From: Bacteroidia bacterium
Lineage (GTDB): Bacteria; Bacteroidota; Bacteroidia; J057
Direction: 5' to 3'
DNA: 64,000 nt
NCBI GenBank assembly: GCA_030430575.1
Contig: JAUIKF010000020.1
Span: forward strand, 62,001-126,000
Position 1 is the stretch's first letter. Each line of letters opens with the position of its first letter. This document shows positions 42,921 through 51,737 of the stretch, piece by piece. The notes beneath the pieces are model-generated. The model worked only from the letters and a program-made list of their open reading frames with translations. It was not told where the DNA came from and made no database searches. A program made the translations under genes and the position numbers.

Positions 42921-44614
42921 ACGAGCAATTCGCGGGCATTCTGCATCGCAGATGCAGGGGGATTGTCCCCGCTGAGCATCTTGGCGAGTTCTTGGATGCG
43001 TGAATCGTCGTCTAATTGGCGGACGGAGGAGAAGGTCCGTCCATTCTCTACATCTTTGTAGATGACGAAGTGCTGGTGGCCCTTGGCGGCGATTTGGGGT
43101 AAATGGGTAATGGACAAGATCTGGAACCGCTGGGCTAGCGATCGCATGACACGCCCTACTTTTTGGGCGATTTCTCCGCTGATCCCGGTATCTATTTCGT
43201 CAAAGATGAGCACAGGGAAGGCAGATTTATCCGCCAATGCGGATTTGATGGCGAGCATCACGCGGGAAATTTCGCCGCCAGAGGCGATTTGGGAGAGCGG
43301 CCCCATAGGCAAGCCTGGATTGGTGCGAATCATGAACCGGATGTGGTTGATTCCTTTGGGGCCTGGACGGATGGCTTGGTCATCAATGGTCAAGAAGCCT
43401 CCATATTCCACTTTACGCTCCACGAGAATCTCAAGCTGTGCATCTACAAATCCTACTTCCCCTAGCAGGGAATTGATCTTCTGAGCCAGTTCTTTGCTGG
43501 CTGCTATGCGCTTATTTTCTAGAGATAACCCTTTGGTTATCAGTGATTTTTGATCCTGCGCAAGCGTTTGTTGTAACGCGTAAAGATTACCTGAAAGAGA
43601 TGAGATTGCATCTCTTTGGGCCTGGAGGCGGTGCAGAATTGCCATGAGCTCTGCCCCATCTTGGGCTTTATATTTCAGCTTTAGGCTATGGTACAAAGCC
43701 AGTCTCTCTTCAATAAAAGCTAGCCTTTCAGGATCAGACTCTACCGATTCGAGCATGCCAGCAAAGCTGAAAGAGACTTCTCGCAAGTTCTCATTGGCAT
43801 CTTTGAGTAGGCCCAATTGCTCCTGAAACGCAGTCTGCGCATCTCCAAACCGCTCAAACTGTTGCAAGACCTCACTGAGTCGATTATACATCGACATTTC
43901 ATCTTCATACAAGGCCTGAGTGGCAAAACCCAGAGCCTCTTTCACCTCTTCCGAATTTTGCAATAGATGAATTTCTTGTTCCAATGCCTCCTCTTCCCCT
44001 TCTTCAATCCCTGCTGCTTCCAACTCTTGAAGCTGAAAATCCAAGAAATCTTTTTGTTCCTGAGCCTTTTCTGCCTCTCGCTCTATGCGCTCAATCTCTT
44101 GCAAAGTTTTTTTGCATTTTCCCCACAAATCTTCAAAATCGCTCACTTGTGCCTCTTGTCCAGCGAAGGCATCCAACAGGTCCAGCTGATGGTCAGCCTC
44201 TAATAGAGATTGATTTTCATGCTGGCCATGCAGATCGAGTAATCGAGTGACAACTTCACGAACTAGCTGGAGGGAGGCTGGGGTATCATTGATAAACGCA
44301 CGAGATTTGCCGCTGGGATTTATTTCCCGCCTAATCAGCAAAGCATCTTCTTCTATAACAAAAGCTTCTAATTTGGAGAGTTTTTCTAAGGTCTGATTAG
44401 AAAGGTCGCCAAATTCTGCCTCCACAATACACTTCTGCTCGGGGTAAAATACGACAGAGCTATCTGCCCTTTTTCCCATAATCAGCCCTAATGCCCCTAC
44501 AAGAAGAGACTTTCCTGCTCCGGTTTCACCTGTCAGAATATTTAGCCCATTGGGAAATTCTACATGGGTTTCGGTGAAAAGGGCGTAGTTTTTAATGTAT
44601 AAGCTTTTTAGCAT
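42917..44614 (-). CDS. recN: DNA repair protein RecN
   Basis: A 565-residue SMC-like ATPase for double-strand-break repair. Walker A is TGETGAGKSLL near residue 30, the signature is SGGEISRVMLA and Walker B is VLIFDEIDTGISG; between them lies a long coiled coil (about 150-370). Length and order match the family. Its last codon-stop is embedded in the TGGTCAA array, so the final residues may have been changed by growth of the array. Confidence 0.96.
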   Translation of the reverse strand: MLKSLYIKNYALFTETHVEFPNGLNILTGETGAGKSLLVGALGLIMGKRADSSVVFYPEQKCIVEAEFGDLSNQTLEKLSKLEAFVIEEDALLIRREINPSGKSRAFINDTPASLQLVREVVTRLLDLHGQHENQSLLEADHQLDLLDAFAGQEAQVSDFEDLWGKCKKTLQEIERIEREAEKAQEQKDFLDFQLQELEAAGIEEGEEEALEQEIHLLQNSEEVKEALGFATQALYEDEMSMYNRLSEVLQQFERFGDAQTAFQEQLGLLKDANENLREVSFSFAGMLESVESDPERLAFIEERLALYHSLKLKYKAQDGAELMAILHRLQAQRDAISSLSGNLYALQQTLAQDQKSLITKGLSLENKRIAASKELAQKINSLLGEVGFVDAQLEILVERKVEYGGFLTIDDQAIRPGPKGINHIRFMIRTNPGLPMGPLSQIASGGEISRVMLAIKSALADKSAFPVLIFDEIDTGISGEIAQKVGRVMRSLAQRFQILSITHLPQIAAKGHQHFVIYKDVENGRTFSSVRQLDDDSRIQELAKMLSGDNPPASAMQNARELLV

Positions 44615-44808
44615 TTGGATATAAATATGAGCATTCCCCGCAACATCCTAGCGTCAAATTTAGCATGATTTTATTTGGGTCGCTAGTATTTTATAAAATT
44701 GAGGAATGAATGGCGGAATCAGTTAATGGATTTTGCATCCCCAAGGGATTCATGTTATCTTCGGCACGTCATCTGACATCAACTTCAAATACATAAATAT
44801 TTCAACCC

Positions 44809-45453
44809 ATGCTCACTGAGAAGGAATTGTCCAAGATACTGAATAATAATGGCGGCATTCTTTTAGACACAATACCCATTGAAAGGATTCAAAACTACTT
44901 GGAGCTAAAGGATAAGTATCAGGCTACCAACGTTCTAGAGGACACAGAATTCCAACAACAATTTCTAAAAATTCAAGAGATCAGTGGTGTTGGGGTTAAT
45001 GAAGAGTTTATTAGGCGCTATTTTGATATCATGGAAGGCCACAAAAAGCGCGAAGGACTAGTAGACTTTCGGGTGACTTGCCGGGCTGTTTTTGGGGCTA
45101 ACCCCAAAAAGAAGCTTACCTCTACGCAGTTTTCTCAACTGACCAAGATGGCCAATGTCATCAACCCAAAGTATCCTTCGTATGATGGGCCGATTGCTGA
45201 CCTATATGGGTTTGACAAACCTGTACAAACGAAACTTGACTCGCGCGAGCGTCTCAATGTCTATCTCGAATTTTATCGCTATATGGGCGACCTCTACCAG
45301 CAGATGCTCGATAGTGGTTCCATAAAAGACTTGATCATCGTCTTCAAGATTAAGCTGAGGGAACATGGAGACTATCCTATGACCCCTGTCAAGCGCGTTG
45401 ATTTACTGGTCAAGACCGCTGCCCACCTCAAAGCAGCAGGGAAATTGATTTAA
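44809..45453 (+). CDS. Unknown protein paired with the PP2C-like gene
   Basis: A 214-residue soluble protein with no motif that I recognise. It is helical, with a short positive cluster in the middle (NPKKKLTSTQFSQLTKM) and a regular C-terminal helix (RVDLLVKTAAHLKAAGK). There is no signal peptide or membrane helix. The stop codon is only 15 bases before the ATG of the PP2C-like gene, so the two are co-transcribed. Given that pairing, it may be a substrate or a regulatory subunit of the phosphatase-like protein. Confidence 0.75.
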   Translation: MLTEKELSKILNNNGGILLDTIPIERIQNYLELKDKYQATNVLEDTEFQQQFLKIQEISGVGVNEEFIRRYFDIMEGHKKREGLVDFRVTCRAVFGANPKKKLTSTQFSQLTKMANVINPKYPSYDGPIADLYGFDKPVQTKLDSRERLNVYLEFYRYMGDLYQQMLDSGSIKDLIIVFKIKLREHGDYPMTPVKRVDLLVKTAAHLKAAGKLI

Positions 45454-45468
45454 CTTATTGATTACATC

Positions 45469-47280
45469 ATGGACAAATTAAGTGAGGACCAGAAACATCA
45501 ATTAAAGCTGGCCCTCATTCGAAATGTCATCAACACTTTTGGAGAAGTAGATGCGGATCGGTACGCTGATGCGGATCTCTCTAAACTCATCACAGACCTT
45601 GATTCCCTCAACCAATCCCGTGTTCGCTACTTAGCTGACTTGGCTGACTACCTCTATGAGGCCATCCGCCCCCGAATTCTCAGTCCTGAGGAGATGCTGG
45701 GTAAGACAAGTCAAGAAGCTGAAGCGGAGGATTTACCTATCGATACAAGTCAAGAAGTCCCAAAAGGGCGATCTGTTTTTACACCAGAAGGGCTAGCGCC
45801 TCTTCCTAAGGCCATTGAACTGCCGCAGGCAACTCTCGGTGAACCCTATGACTATTCTTTTGACCTTTCTTCTTATATAGAAGGGGTGGTCTTTGGCGCG
45901 GAGTGTGAAGGATTAGACAAAATCCCCAAACTCCAGTTTACGCCTAAAGACATGCGCCTCTCTGGCATTCCAGAAATCCCCGGGTCTCATGTCTTTGCCC
46001 TGGACTTTTTGGCGCATGGCAAAATGCAAAGGGACTATATTGAATTACACCTCACTGTCACTCCTAACCTGGGACTCCTGCCTGAAGCGATTACCCTCAG
46101 TCCTGCCAAAACCGAGACGCCATATAAGGCGAAAATTCCTATTGATCGTAGCTACAAATATGACTTTAAGCTGGAAGAGGCTGATGAATCCATGCAAATG
46201 GTTTTTGACCCAGTAGCGCTGACTATTTCTGGCACCTTCACCAAACCAGGCATATTTCGCTGTTTCCTTACTTTTAAATGGGAAGGATTTCATCATATGG
46301 AACCAAGCAAAATCCCACTAGAATTGGAAGTGACCAGTGCCCCACAGGAATATTGGGAAGATAAGTTTCCAGATAAAAATGCCCGATACCCTAAACCCTT
46401 GGAGGAGAAGAAATACTTGGGGGTAAATGAACGCACTTACCTTTTGGGGGCTAGTTTGCGGGGGAAACGGCATTGTCATGAAGGACTTCATCGGCAAGAT
46501 GACTTCCAGATACGCTATCGAGCGCATTTGGGATGGGTGATTATTGCTGTAGCAGATGGAGCTGAGGCAATGGCCTATTCACGCAAAGGGTCTGAGCTGG
46601 CTTGTAAGGTAGCCGAGCAAGTCGTAAGCAAGCGGCTGGAAGCGAAAAAAGGAGAGGAAGAGGAACTTTTTGCCCAATTAAAAGCAGGCATATCAGATGC
46701 AGAAGATCGGCTAAATGAATTCTTAAGCTACGCACTCACCACTGCTGTCTACAACGCACATCTTTATATCAAACGCTTCGCAGCTAGTGAGTCAGTCGAC
46801 GTAGAAGACTTTGATACCACCCTTCAATTATTGATTGCTCGTCCTTTGGAGGATGGAAAATATTTTGTGGCAGGGATCACCGTCGGCGACGGCGTATCGG
46901 CTGTGTACCACCATGAATCTGGAACCCTCAACCTGATCAATGACCCTAATTGGAAAGCAGGGGAAGGCCACCACCAACTGCTGGTCAATCCCTTGATCAG
47001 TGAAGACACTCAATCGCTGAATCAGCGAATTCGGTACTTCTTCCCAGATGCTTTCAGTGCTGTTTTGGTGATGTCTAAAGGAGCAGAAAGCGCTTTGATT
47101 GGGGATGATAAAGAGCTAAGCGAATTTGCCAAATGGCAAAAAATGTGGCTAAGTCTCAAAAAAGAAGTCCTAGAAAAAGGCAAACGGGAGGACAAAGCTG
47201 AGCGTCTATTGGAATGGGTAGGCCAAGAAGCCAATGGTGCTTATGAAGATCGAACCATTGCCATGTTTGTGAGGAGGTGA
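45469..47280 (+). CDS. Ig-like domains fused to a degenerate PP2C-type phosphatase domain
   Basis: A 603-residue cytoplasmic protein. Residues 1-75 are helical; about 115-290 hold two Ig-like (He_PIG-type) modules, with TLGEPYDYSFDLS and LTISGTFTKPGIF strands. About 325-603 is a PP2C fold: VADGAEAM (Asp 363), DTTLQLLI, TVGDGVSAVYHH (Asp 474) and YEDRTIAMF (Asp 594). The usual SDG is MSKG (535-538 region), so one metal-binding Asp is lost and the glycines after the first Asp are missing; activity is doubtful. PP2C proteins of this kind are known in TerY-type von Willebrand/kinase/phosphatase gene groups, but no vWA gene or active kinase is near. The nearest kinase-like protein is the pseudokinase fusion 7 kb to the left. 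Confidence 0.75.
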   Translation: MDKLSEDQKHQLKLALIRNVINTFGEVDADRYADADLSKLITDLDSLNQSRVRYLADLADYLYEAIRPRILSPEEMLGKTSQEAEAEDLPIDTSQEVPKGRSVFTPEGLAPLPKAIELPQATLGEPYDYSFDLSSYIEGVVFGAECEGLDKIPKLQFTPKDMRLSGIPEIPGSHVFALDFLAHGKMQRDYIELHLTVTPNLGLLPEAITLSPAKTETPYKAKIPIDRSYKYDFKLEEADESMQMVFDPVALTISGTFTKPGIFRCFLTFKWEGFHHMEPSKIPLELEVTSAPQEYWEDKFPDKNARYPKPLEEKKYLGVNERTYLLGASLRGKRHCHEGLHRQDDFQIRYRAHLGWVIIAVADGAEAMAYSRKGSELACKVAEQVVSKRLEAKKGEEEELFAQLKAGISDAEDRLNEFLSYALTTAVYNAHLYIKRFAASESVDVEDFDTTLQLLIARPLEDGKYFVAGITVGDGVSAVYHHESGTLNLINDPNWKAGEGHHQLLVNPLISEDTQSLNQRIRYFFPDAFSAVLVMSKGAESALIGDDKELSEFAKWQKMWLSLKKEVLEKGKREDKAERLLEWVGQEANGAYEDRTIAMFVRR

Positions 47281-47300
47281 GTTGTGCTAAATTCTCCATT

Positions 47301-47594
47301 AGGAGTGTTCACTCATTTTTCGAAATAAAAACTGCACCCCCTTTTATATGAAAAATAAAAAAACCAGAACGTCACCCCGGAATTTTTCGATGCTTTGGGA
47401 GAAAAATATCCGGGGTCTCCCGCCCCAAATCGTTTTTAACGTTTTTTGGCGGGAGGTTGCGGATAAATTTGATTGTAGGGACAGGACATGTCCTGTCCCT
47501 ACAATCAAATTTTCCGCGAAGACGATTGGGGTGGGATGAAAATTGTTCATTTTTGCATTGAAATATTTATTTCAATTTTTGAGTGAACACCCCT
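47301..47594. mobile_element. Non-coding 294-bp element with terminal inverted repeats (MITE-like)
   Basis: The ends AGGAGTGTTCACTCA and TGAGTGAACACCCCT are inverted copies; pairing continues inward to GAAATAAA/TTTATTTC for about 29 bases. An 11-base direct repeat, AATTCTCCATT, flanks it (47290-47300 and 47595-47605), consistent with target duplication, although the flank is low in complexity. Inside are three hairpins: 47374-47416 (ACCCCGGA ends), 47417-47455 (TCCCGCC/GGCGGGA) and 47459-47517 (48-base perfect core centred on ACATGT). No coding capacity is supported. Confidence 0.75.
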
Positions 47595-47616
47595 AATTCT
47601 CCATTCTTAATTCTCC

Positions 47617-48090
47617 CTACTTCCTTTTCTCACTAAACTTCTTCAACATCGCCAACGACGTCTTGCGGACCTTTCCTTTCACTAGTGGGGTGAATCCCAA
47701 CAGGCGCCCCATTGGTCCTAAAGCCATACTGGCCCAGTTCCAGAAAGAGAAGGAGTCGTGATGCTGGATGATTTTCCCATCTTGAAACTGAAATTTCGCT
47801 TTGATCTTATTATGAACATGACGCCCCGTCCTGGAGAAGACATATTGGGCCTCCCATTTCGCTGTGCCTTCGGTTTCATTTGCAGTGACATCACTAAAAG
47901 AGATCTGTATCTCACCGCCCATGCTGATCAGCATTCGCCACATATTCCGCGCCTCCTCTCCCGTTAATTTCCCAAAAGCAGGGTCCTTAAATTCGACCGC
48001 ATCATGGTAACAAGCGGCCATGGTTTCTGCATCACCTTGCTGGAAAGCGGTGTAGAATTGATTGATCAATGCTTGATGCGTAGTTGACAT
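47617..48090 (-). CDS. NTF2-like (SnoaL-type) protein
   Basis: A 157-residue protein of the NTF2/SnoaL fold: HQALINQFYTAFQQGDAETMAACYHDAVEFKDP is the typical start, GTAKWEAQYVF the central strand and IIQHHDSFSFWNWASMAL the end. Members bind or isomerise small hydrophobic molecules. The C-terminal tail (FTPLVKGKVRKTSLAMLKKF) is basic. No partner gene is evident; it lies between the MITE-like element and a T9SS protein gene. Confidence 0.85.
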   Translation of the reverse strand: MSTTHQALINQFYTAFQQGDAETMAACYHDAVEFKDPAFGKLTGEEARNMWRMLISMGGEIQISFSDVTANETEGTAKWEAQYVFSRTGRHVHNKIKAKFQFQDGKIIQHHDSFSFWNWASMALGPMGRLLGFTPLVKGKVRKTSLAMLKKFSEKRK

Positions 48091-48239
48091 AAGGAATCAG
48101 GGATTATTTATTGATTGATTATTGATTGATTAAGCAATGTTTTTCTGGGTGCTGTCGCGGATTTCGGCTAATGTGTTGGCCTGTGCGTAATCCGCGACCA
48201 TTCCTAAATCATAAATCCTTGTTCTGCAACCGAAATTCA

Positions 48240-50387
48240 TCAATCCTCAGTCTTCACCACCCATCCGACCCCATAGCCATTTGGTACAGGTTTTCCCATT
48301 AGCTTAATCCCATACACCCCAGCCGCCCAGTCTTCAAGGGATATGCTAATAGATTGCCTGCCCAAGGTACCTAAATATCTTTGTTGTTGAAGGACTTTTT
48401 TCCCTACCATATCTGTCACTTCCCACCACACCATTCCTGGCTGCGTCACTGCTAGATCCACTGAGAAAACAGCTGTAGTGGGATTGGGGTAAATTATCAA
48501 AGAAGCAGGTTTCTTATCGGTTACAGGCATGAAATCAGGTGTATCAATAGCCAAAGGACACACCACTGCCAGGCTGAAGGTGTCTGAAGCAATTCGGCAT
48601 AGCGAATCGTCAATATGGCCTCCCTCAGAAGCCAGCAACCGATATAGCCCAGCATCCATGCTGTCAGCACTTACAAAGGCGTAATCCACCTGCGTGGCAC
48701 CTGCAATATTTGTCCAGGTCTGCCCGCCATCATCGCTAAATTGCCATTGAAAATCGGGATTGGCATATCCTGCGCTAATTGTCCCATCCAATAAGATCGT
48801 ATTTCCAGGACAAAAATCTGGCGGACCGCTAGCACTAAGGACGGGTCCGCACGGCCGAAAGCTGATATTGTCAATGGCGAGGTCATTGCCTACATTGGAC
48901 ATACCGCCGGGGTTATTGCTACGAAGGGCCAGCGTAATGGTATCTGCTGTGGGCGTAAAGGTAAATCCGAAATTATGCCACATACTATCTTGAGGAACAT
49001 CATCTGTGCTGGCAGATGCGCCTAGTACTTGCAGGCTAGCGGTGGATGCGCCTTTGGGTGCCAGAAGAAAGTCAATATTGGGGAATACCCCTATGCCGCC
49101 ACTTGGAGTGAGCAAATTGATGACATCTATAGAAAATTCATAGACCGTATTGGGACATAGTCCCCCTACTTCCTTTACATAAAAAAGGCCTGGAGTTGAT
49201 GCCGAATTGACCACCATCATATAGCCATCTGGCTCGGGGCCATTATCTTGAATCTCAATCCAGTTATCGAGAGAGGAGGGGGTATTGAGCATGCCGTTGG
49301 TGCTGGTTGCGATGACATAATTTCCGTCATCTGGAAAGCAGTTGACACCCCCAAAGCACGCAAAATTACTGCTGAACCCATAGGTATAGGTGGTGATACC
49401 TGGCTGAAGTTCATCCCCCAGAATGACCCCAGGGTTTGCATTAGGGTCAGGCTGTGTGATGGCTTGCCCATCTACACTGACTGACCCAAAATCGCCATCA
49501 GCCAGGACGTTATCCCCTAAGGTACCCGTACACCTTCCGCAATCACTATCAAACCCATCTATCAGCCCATCTAAATCATTATCCACCCCATCCCCACAAA
49601 ATTCTATGGTAGGGAAAGTATCACAAGGCGTACCCACCGTACCAGCCAGATCACTCACATTATAACTGAAATACGTACCTGAAATTCCTTGATAAAATAG
49701 GGTTAAGGCTTGATAGTCCACATCTGCATGGGAAAGGGTCACGCCACTGGTCGTTGTCAGAAAATAGTATTCTACCGTAGTTCCATCTGCCTGGGCAGGC
49801 AGAGAAACGGTCAAGGGATTACCCGTCAGTTGAGCGAAATTACTGGTGGAGAAGCCATTCGTCGAATACCTGACCCATACCTCTTCTCCTGCGCTCAATA
49901 CACCTGCGGGAACCGCCGTTAGGCTCACTGTGGCACTAGAAGTAGGCCGACGGGGACAGCGAAAAACCGAGTCCAAGACCTGTGGCTCTGCCAAGGTCTC
50001 TAAAATGGCCACATCATTATTGTCCGTAGCCTCTTCTACGATAAAGGTATACCATCTGCCAGTGGTAGCAGGAAACTGCACATTATTGCCTGAAGTGGTC
50101 AGGATATCAGTCAAGCGCGCATGCAGCGCTTGTGGGTTGGCGAGAAAGTTTTTCAGCTTAAACTCGGGCATATAGTCCCCAGGGCCATCATTAAACAAAA
50201 AATCACGATTTCCTGTCGCCCCTGCCTGTACCGTTACCACGCGAACATTTCCCCGATCAGTGAGGGGGTTATTATTATTCCATACCCCTGACCAGTCGCC
50301 TTCCATGTTGTTGGGAAATTGGGCGAAAGTCATAGAAAAAGAAGTGATACAGCAAAGCAGAAAAAGGGATAAATATCGACCTATCAT
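48240..50387 (-). CDS. T9SS-secreted protein with metal-binding DGVDNDLDG motif
   Basis: A 715-residue exported protein. The ATG at 50385-50387 begins a signal peptide ending at TFAQ (about 23); a TTG two codons earlier is also open. Near residue 270 is CGDGVDNDLDGLIDGFDSDC, a calcium-binding-like motif of the MopE/thrombospondin type. A jelly-roll-like region at about 290-520 and an Ig-like region with DFQWQFSDDGGQTW (about 550) follow. The last 85 residues are a type-A sorting domain (LIIYPNPTTAVFSVDL, VTDMVGKKVL, WAAGVYGIKL). Function unknown, probably a surface binding protein. Confidence 0.85.
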   Translation of the reverse strand: MIGRYLSLFLLCCITSFSMTFAQFPNNMEGDWSGVWNNNNPLTDRGNVRVVTVQAGATGNRDFLFNDGPGDYMPEFKLKNFLANPQALHARLTDILTTSGNNVQFPATTGRWYTFIVEEATDNNDVAILETLAEPQVLDSVFRCPRRPTSSATVSLTAVPAGVLSAGEEVWVRYSTNGFSTSNFAQLTGNPLTVSLPAQADGTTVEYYFLTTTSGVTLSHADVDYQALTLFYQGISGTYFSYNVSDLAGTVGTPCDTFPTIEFCGDGVDNDLDGLIDGFDSDCGRCTGTLGDNVLADGDFGSVSVDGQAITQPDPNANPGVILGDELQPGITTYTYGFSSNFACFGGVNCFPDDGNYVIATSTNGMLNTPSSLDNWIEIQDNGPEPDGYMMVVNSASTPGLFYVKEVGGLCPNTVYEFSIDVINLLTPSGGIGVFPNIDFLLAPKGASTASLQVLGASASTDDVPQDSMWHNFGFTFTPTADTITLALRSNNPGGMSNVGNDLAIDNISFRPCGPVLSASGPPDFCPGNTILLDGTISAGYANPDFQWQFSDDGGQTWTNIAGATQVDYAFVSADSMDAGLYRLLASEGGHIDDSLCRIASDTFSLAVVCPLAIDTPDFMPVTDKKPASLIIYPNPTTAVFSVDLAVTQPGMVWWEVTDMVGKKVLQQQRYLGTLGRQSISISLEDWAAGVYGIKLMGKPVPNGYGVGWVVKTED

Positions 50388-50468
50388 GAGCAATAAGAAA
50401 TGGTGAAATTATTAATTCAACATCAGCCAATTTAATAATTAATCATCAATTTTACTTTTGAATCGTGC

Positions 50469-51497
50469 CTATGCTTCCTGCATCAGATGCTGTTGCCATT
50501 TCCAGGCAGAGGCCATCATATCGTGGATACTGGCTTTGGCCTTCCAGCCCAAATATTTCTCAGCTTTGCTACTATCTGAATAAATGGCCATTACATCTCC
50601 AGGGCGGCGATCGCCTACCATGTATTTCAACTTCATACCTGCCGCTTTTTCAAAAGCCTGTACGGCTTCAAAGACCGTCACCCCCTCTCCAGAGCCGAGG
50701 TTAAACACCTCATAGGCATCGGTATTTTTGCCATTTCCCAAATAATCCATTGCCATCACATGGGCCTCAGCAATGTCACAGACATGAATATAATCCCGAA
50801 TACAAGACCCATCCCGCGTATCATAATCCCCGCCAAACACGGTCAGAGGAGGCAAAAGCCCTGCTGCTGACTGCGTGATAAACGGCACCAGGTTATTGGG
50901 CTTATTGGCGGGGAGTTCGCCATTGAGGCCCGTAGGGTGTGCGCCAACGGGGTTGAAGTAACGCAAGGCGATGGCCTGGACATTCTTGCTGATGCGAATA
51001 AAATCTCGCAGGATTTCTTCCCCGACCAATTTGGTATTGCCATAGGGAGATTCGGCACGAGAGACGGGAGAATTTTCCGTCACAGGCAACTGATCAATGC
51101 TTCCGTACACGGTACAGGAAGAGGAAAAGATGACATCTTTCACCGCAAATGCCTCACAGCATTTCAGGATATTGATTAGAGATTCAAAATTGTTGTGGTA
51201 GTATTTGAGGGGTTCAGCGACTGATTCCCCCACAGCTTTCAACGCTGCAAAGTGAATGACACCTGTCAGGTCAGGATGGTGTTCAAATATCGCTTGAGTC
51301 GCCGCCAAATCACACAGGTCGATAGAATAATTGACAATCCGTTTGCCTGTAATGGCTTCTATGCGATCAATGGTTTTTTCGGAAGAATTGACAAGGTTAT
51401 CTATAGAAATAACGTCATGAAGGCCTTGGTTGAGCAATTCGATAATGGTATGAGAGCCGATATAGCCACAACCGCCTGTGACAAGAATGGTAGACAT
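50469..51497 (-). CDS. galE: UDP-glucose 4-epimerase
   Basis: A 342-residue extended SDR. The NAD loop is GGCGYIGSHTIIELL, the catalytic Tyr-Lys pair lies in SPYGNTKLVGE, and the GSGEGVTVFEAV and GDRRPGDV segments are typical of GalE. It interconverts UDP-glucose and UDP-galactose for surface sugars. It is upstream of a T9SS gene in the same direction but with a 75-base gap. The region upstream of its start is filled by 7-bp arrays, so its promoter would be beyond or inside them. Confidence 0.94.
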   Translation of the reverse strand: MSTILVTGGCGYIGSHTIIELLNQGLHDVISIDNLVNSSEKTIDRIEAITGKRIVNYSIDLCDLAATQAIFEHHPDLTGVIHFAALKAVGESVAEPLKYYHNNFESLINILKCCEAFAVKDVIFSSSCTVYGSIDQLPVTENSPVSRAESPYGNTKLVGEEILRDFIRISKNVQAIALRYFNPVGAHPTGLNGELPANKPNNLVPFITQSAAGLLPPLTVFGGDYDTRDGSCIRDYIHVCDIAEAHVMAMDYLGNGKNTDAYEVFNLGSGEGVTVFEAVQAFEKAAGMKLKYMVGDRRPGDVMAIYSDSSKAEKYLGWKAKASIHDMMASAWKWQQHLMQEA

Positions 51498-51523
51498 GGG
51501 GGGAGAAAGTTTTAAGTTTGGGG

Positions 51524-51563
51524 TTTAGGGTTTAGGGTTTAGGGTTTAGGGTTTAGGGTTTAG
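51524..51563. repeat. TTTAGGG heptamer array (telomere-like)
   Basis: Five exact TTTAGGG units at 51524-51558, a sixth partly changed. It begins about 25 bases upstream of the galE start codon. Confidence 0.93.
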
Positions 51564-51575
51564 AGCTAAAGTGCA

Positions 51576-51654
51576 ACTTCAGACTTCAGACTTCAGACTT
51601 CAGACTTCAGACTACAGACTACAGACTACAGACTTCAGACTTCAGACTACAGAC
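51576..51654. repeat. ACTTCAG/ACTACAG heptamer array
   Basis: Eleven 7-base units, all ACTTCAG or ACTACAG, in unbroken phase. The variants are grouped (five ACTTCAG, three ACTACAG, two ACTTCAG, one ACTACAG), so block copying is likely. It lies between galE and gmhA, which are divergent. Confidence 0.93.
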
Positions 51655-51737
51655 CTTATTATTGTAGGTTCTAGGTTGCTATTCCTTGCAAGGCGTATGC
51701 CTAAATTTGTACATTTATCAAGATAAATATTGAAGGT

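Noticed and set aside
51524-51654. CRISPR array or real telomere
   Set aside because: The units are 7 bases with no spacers, and the region is internal between galE and gmhA.
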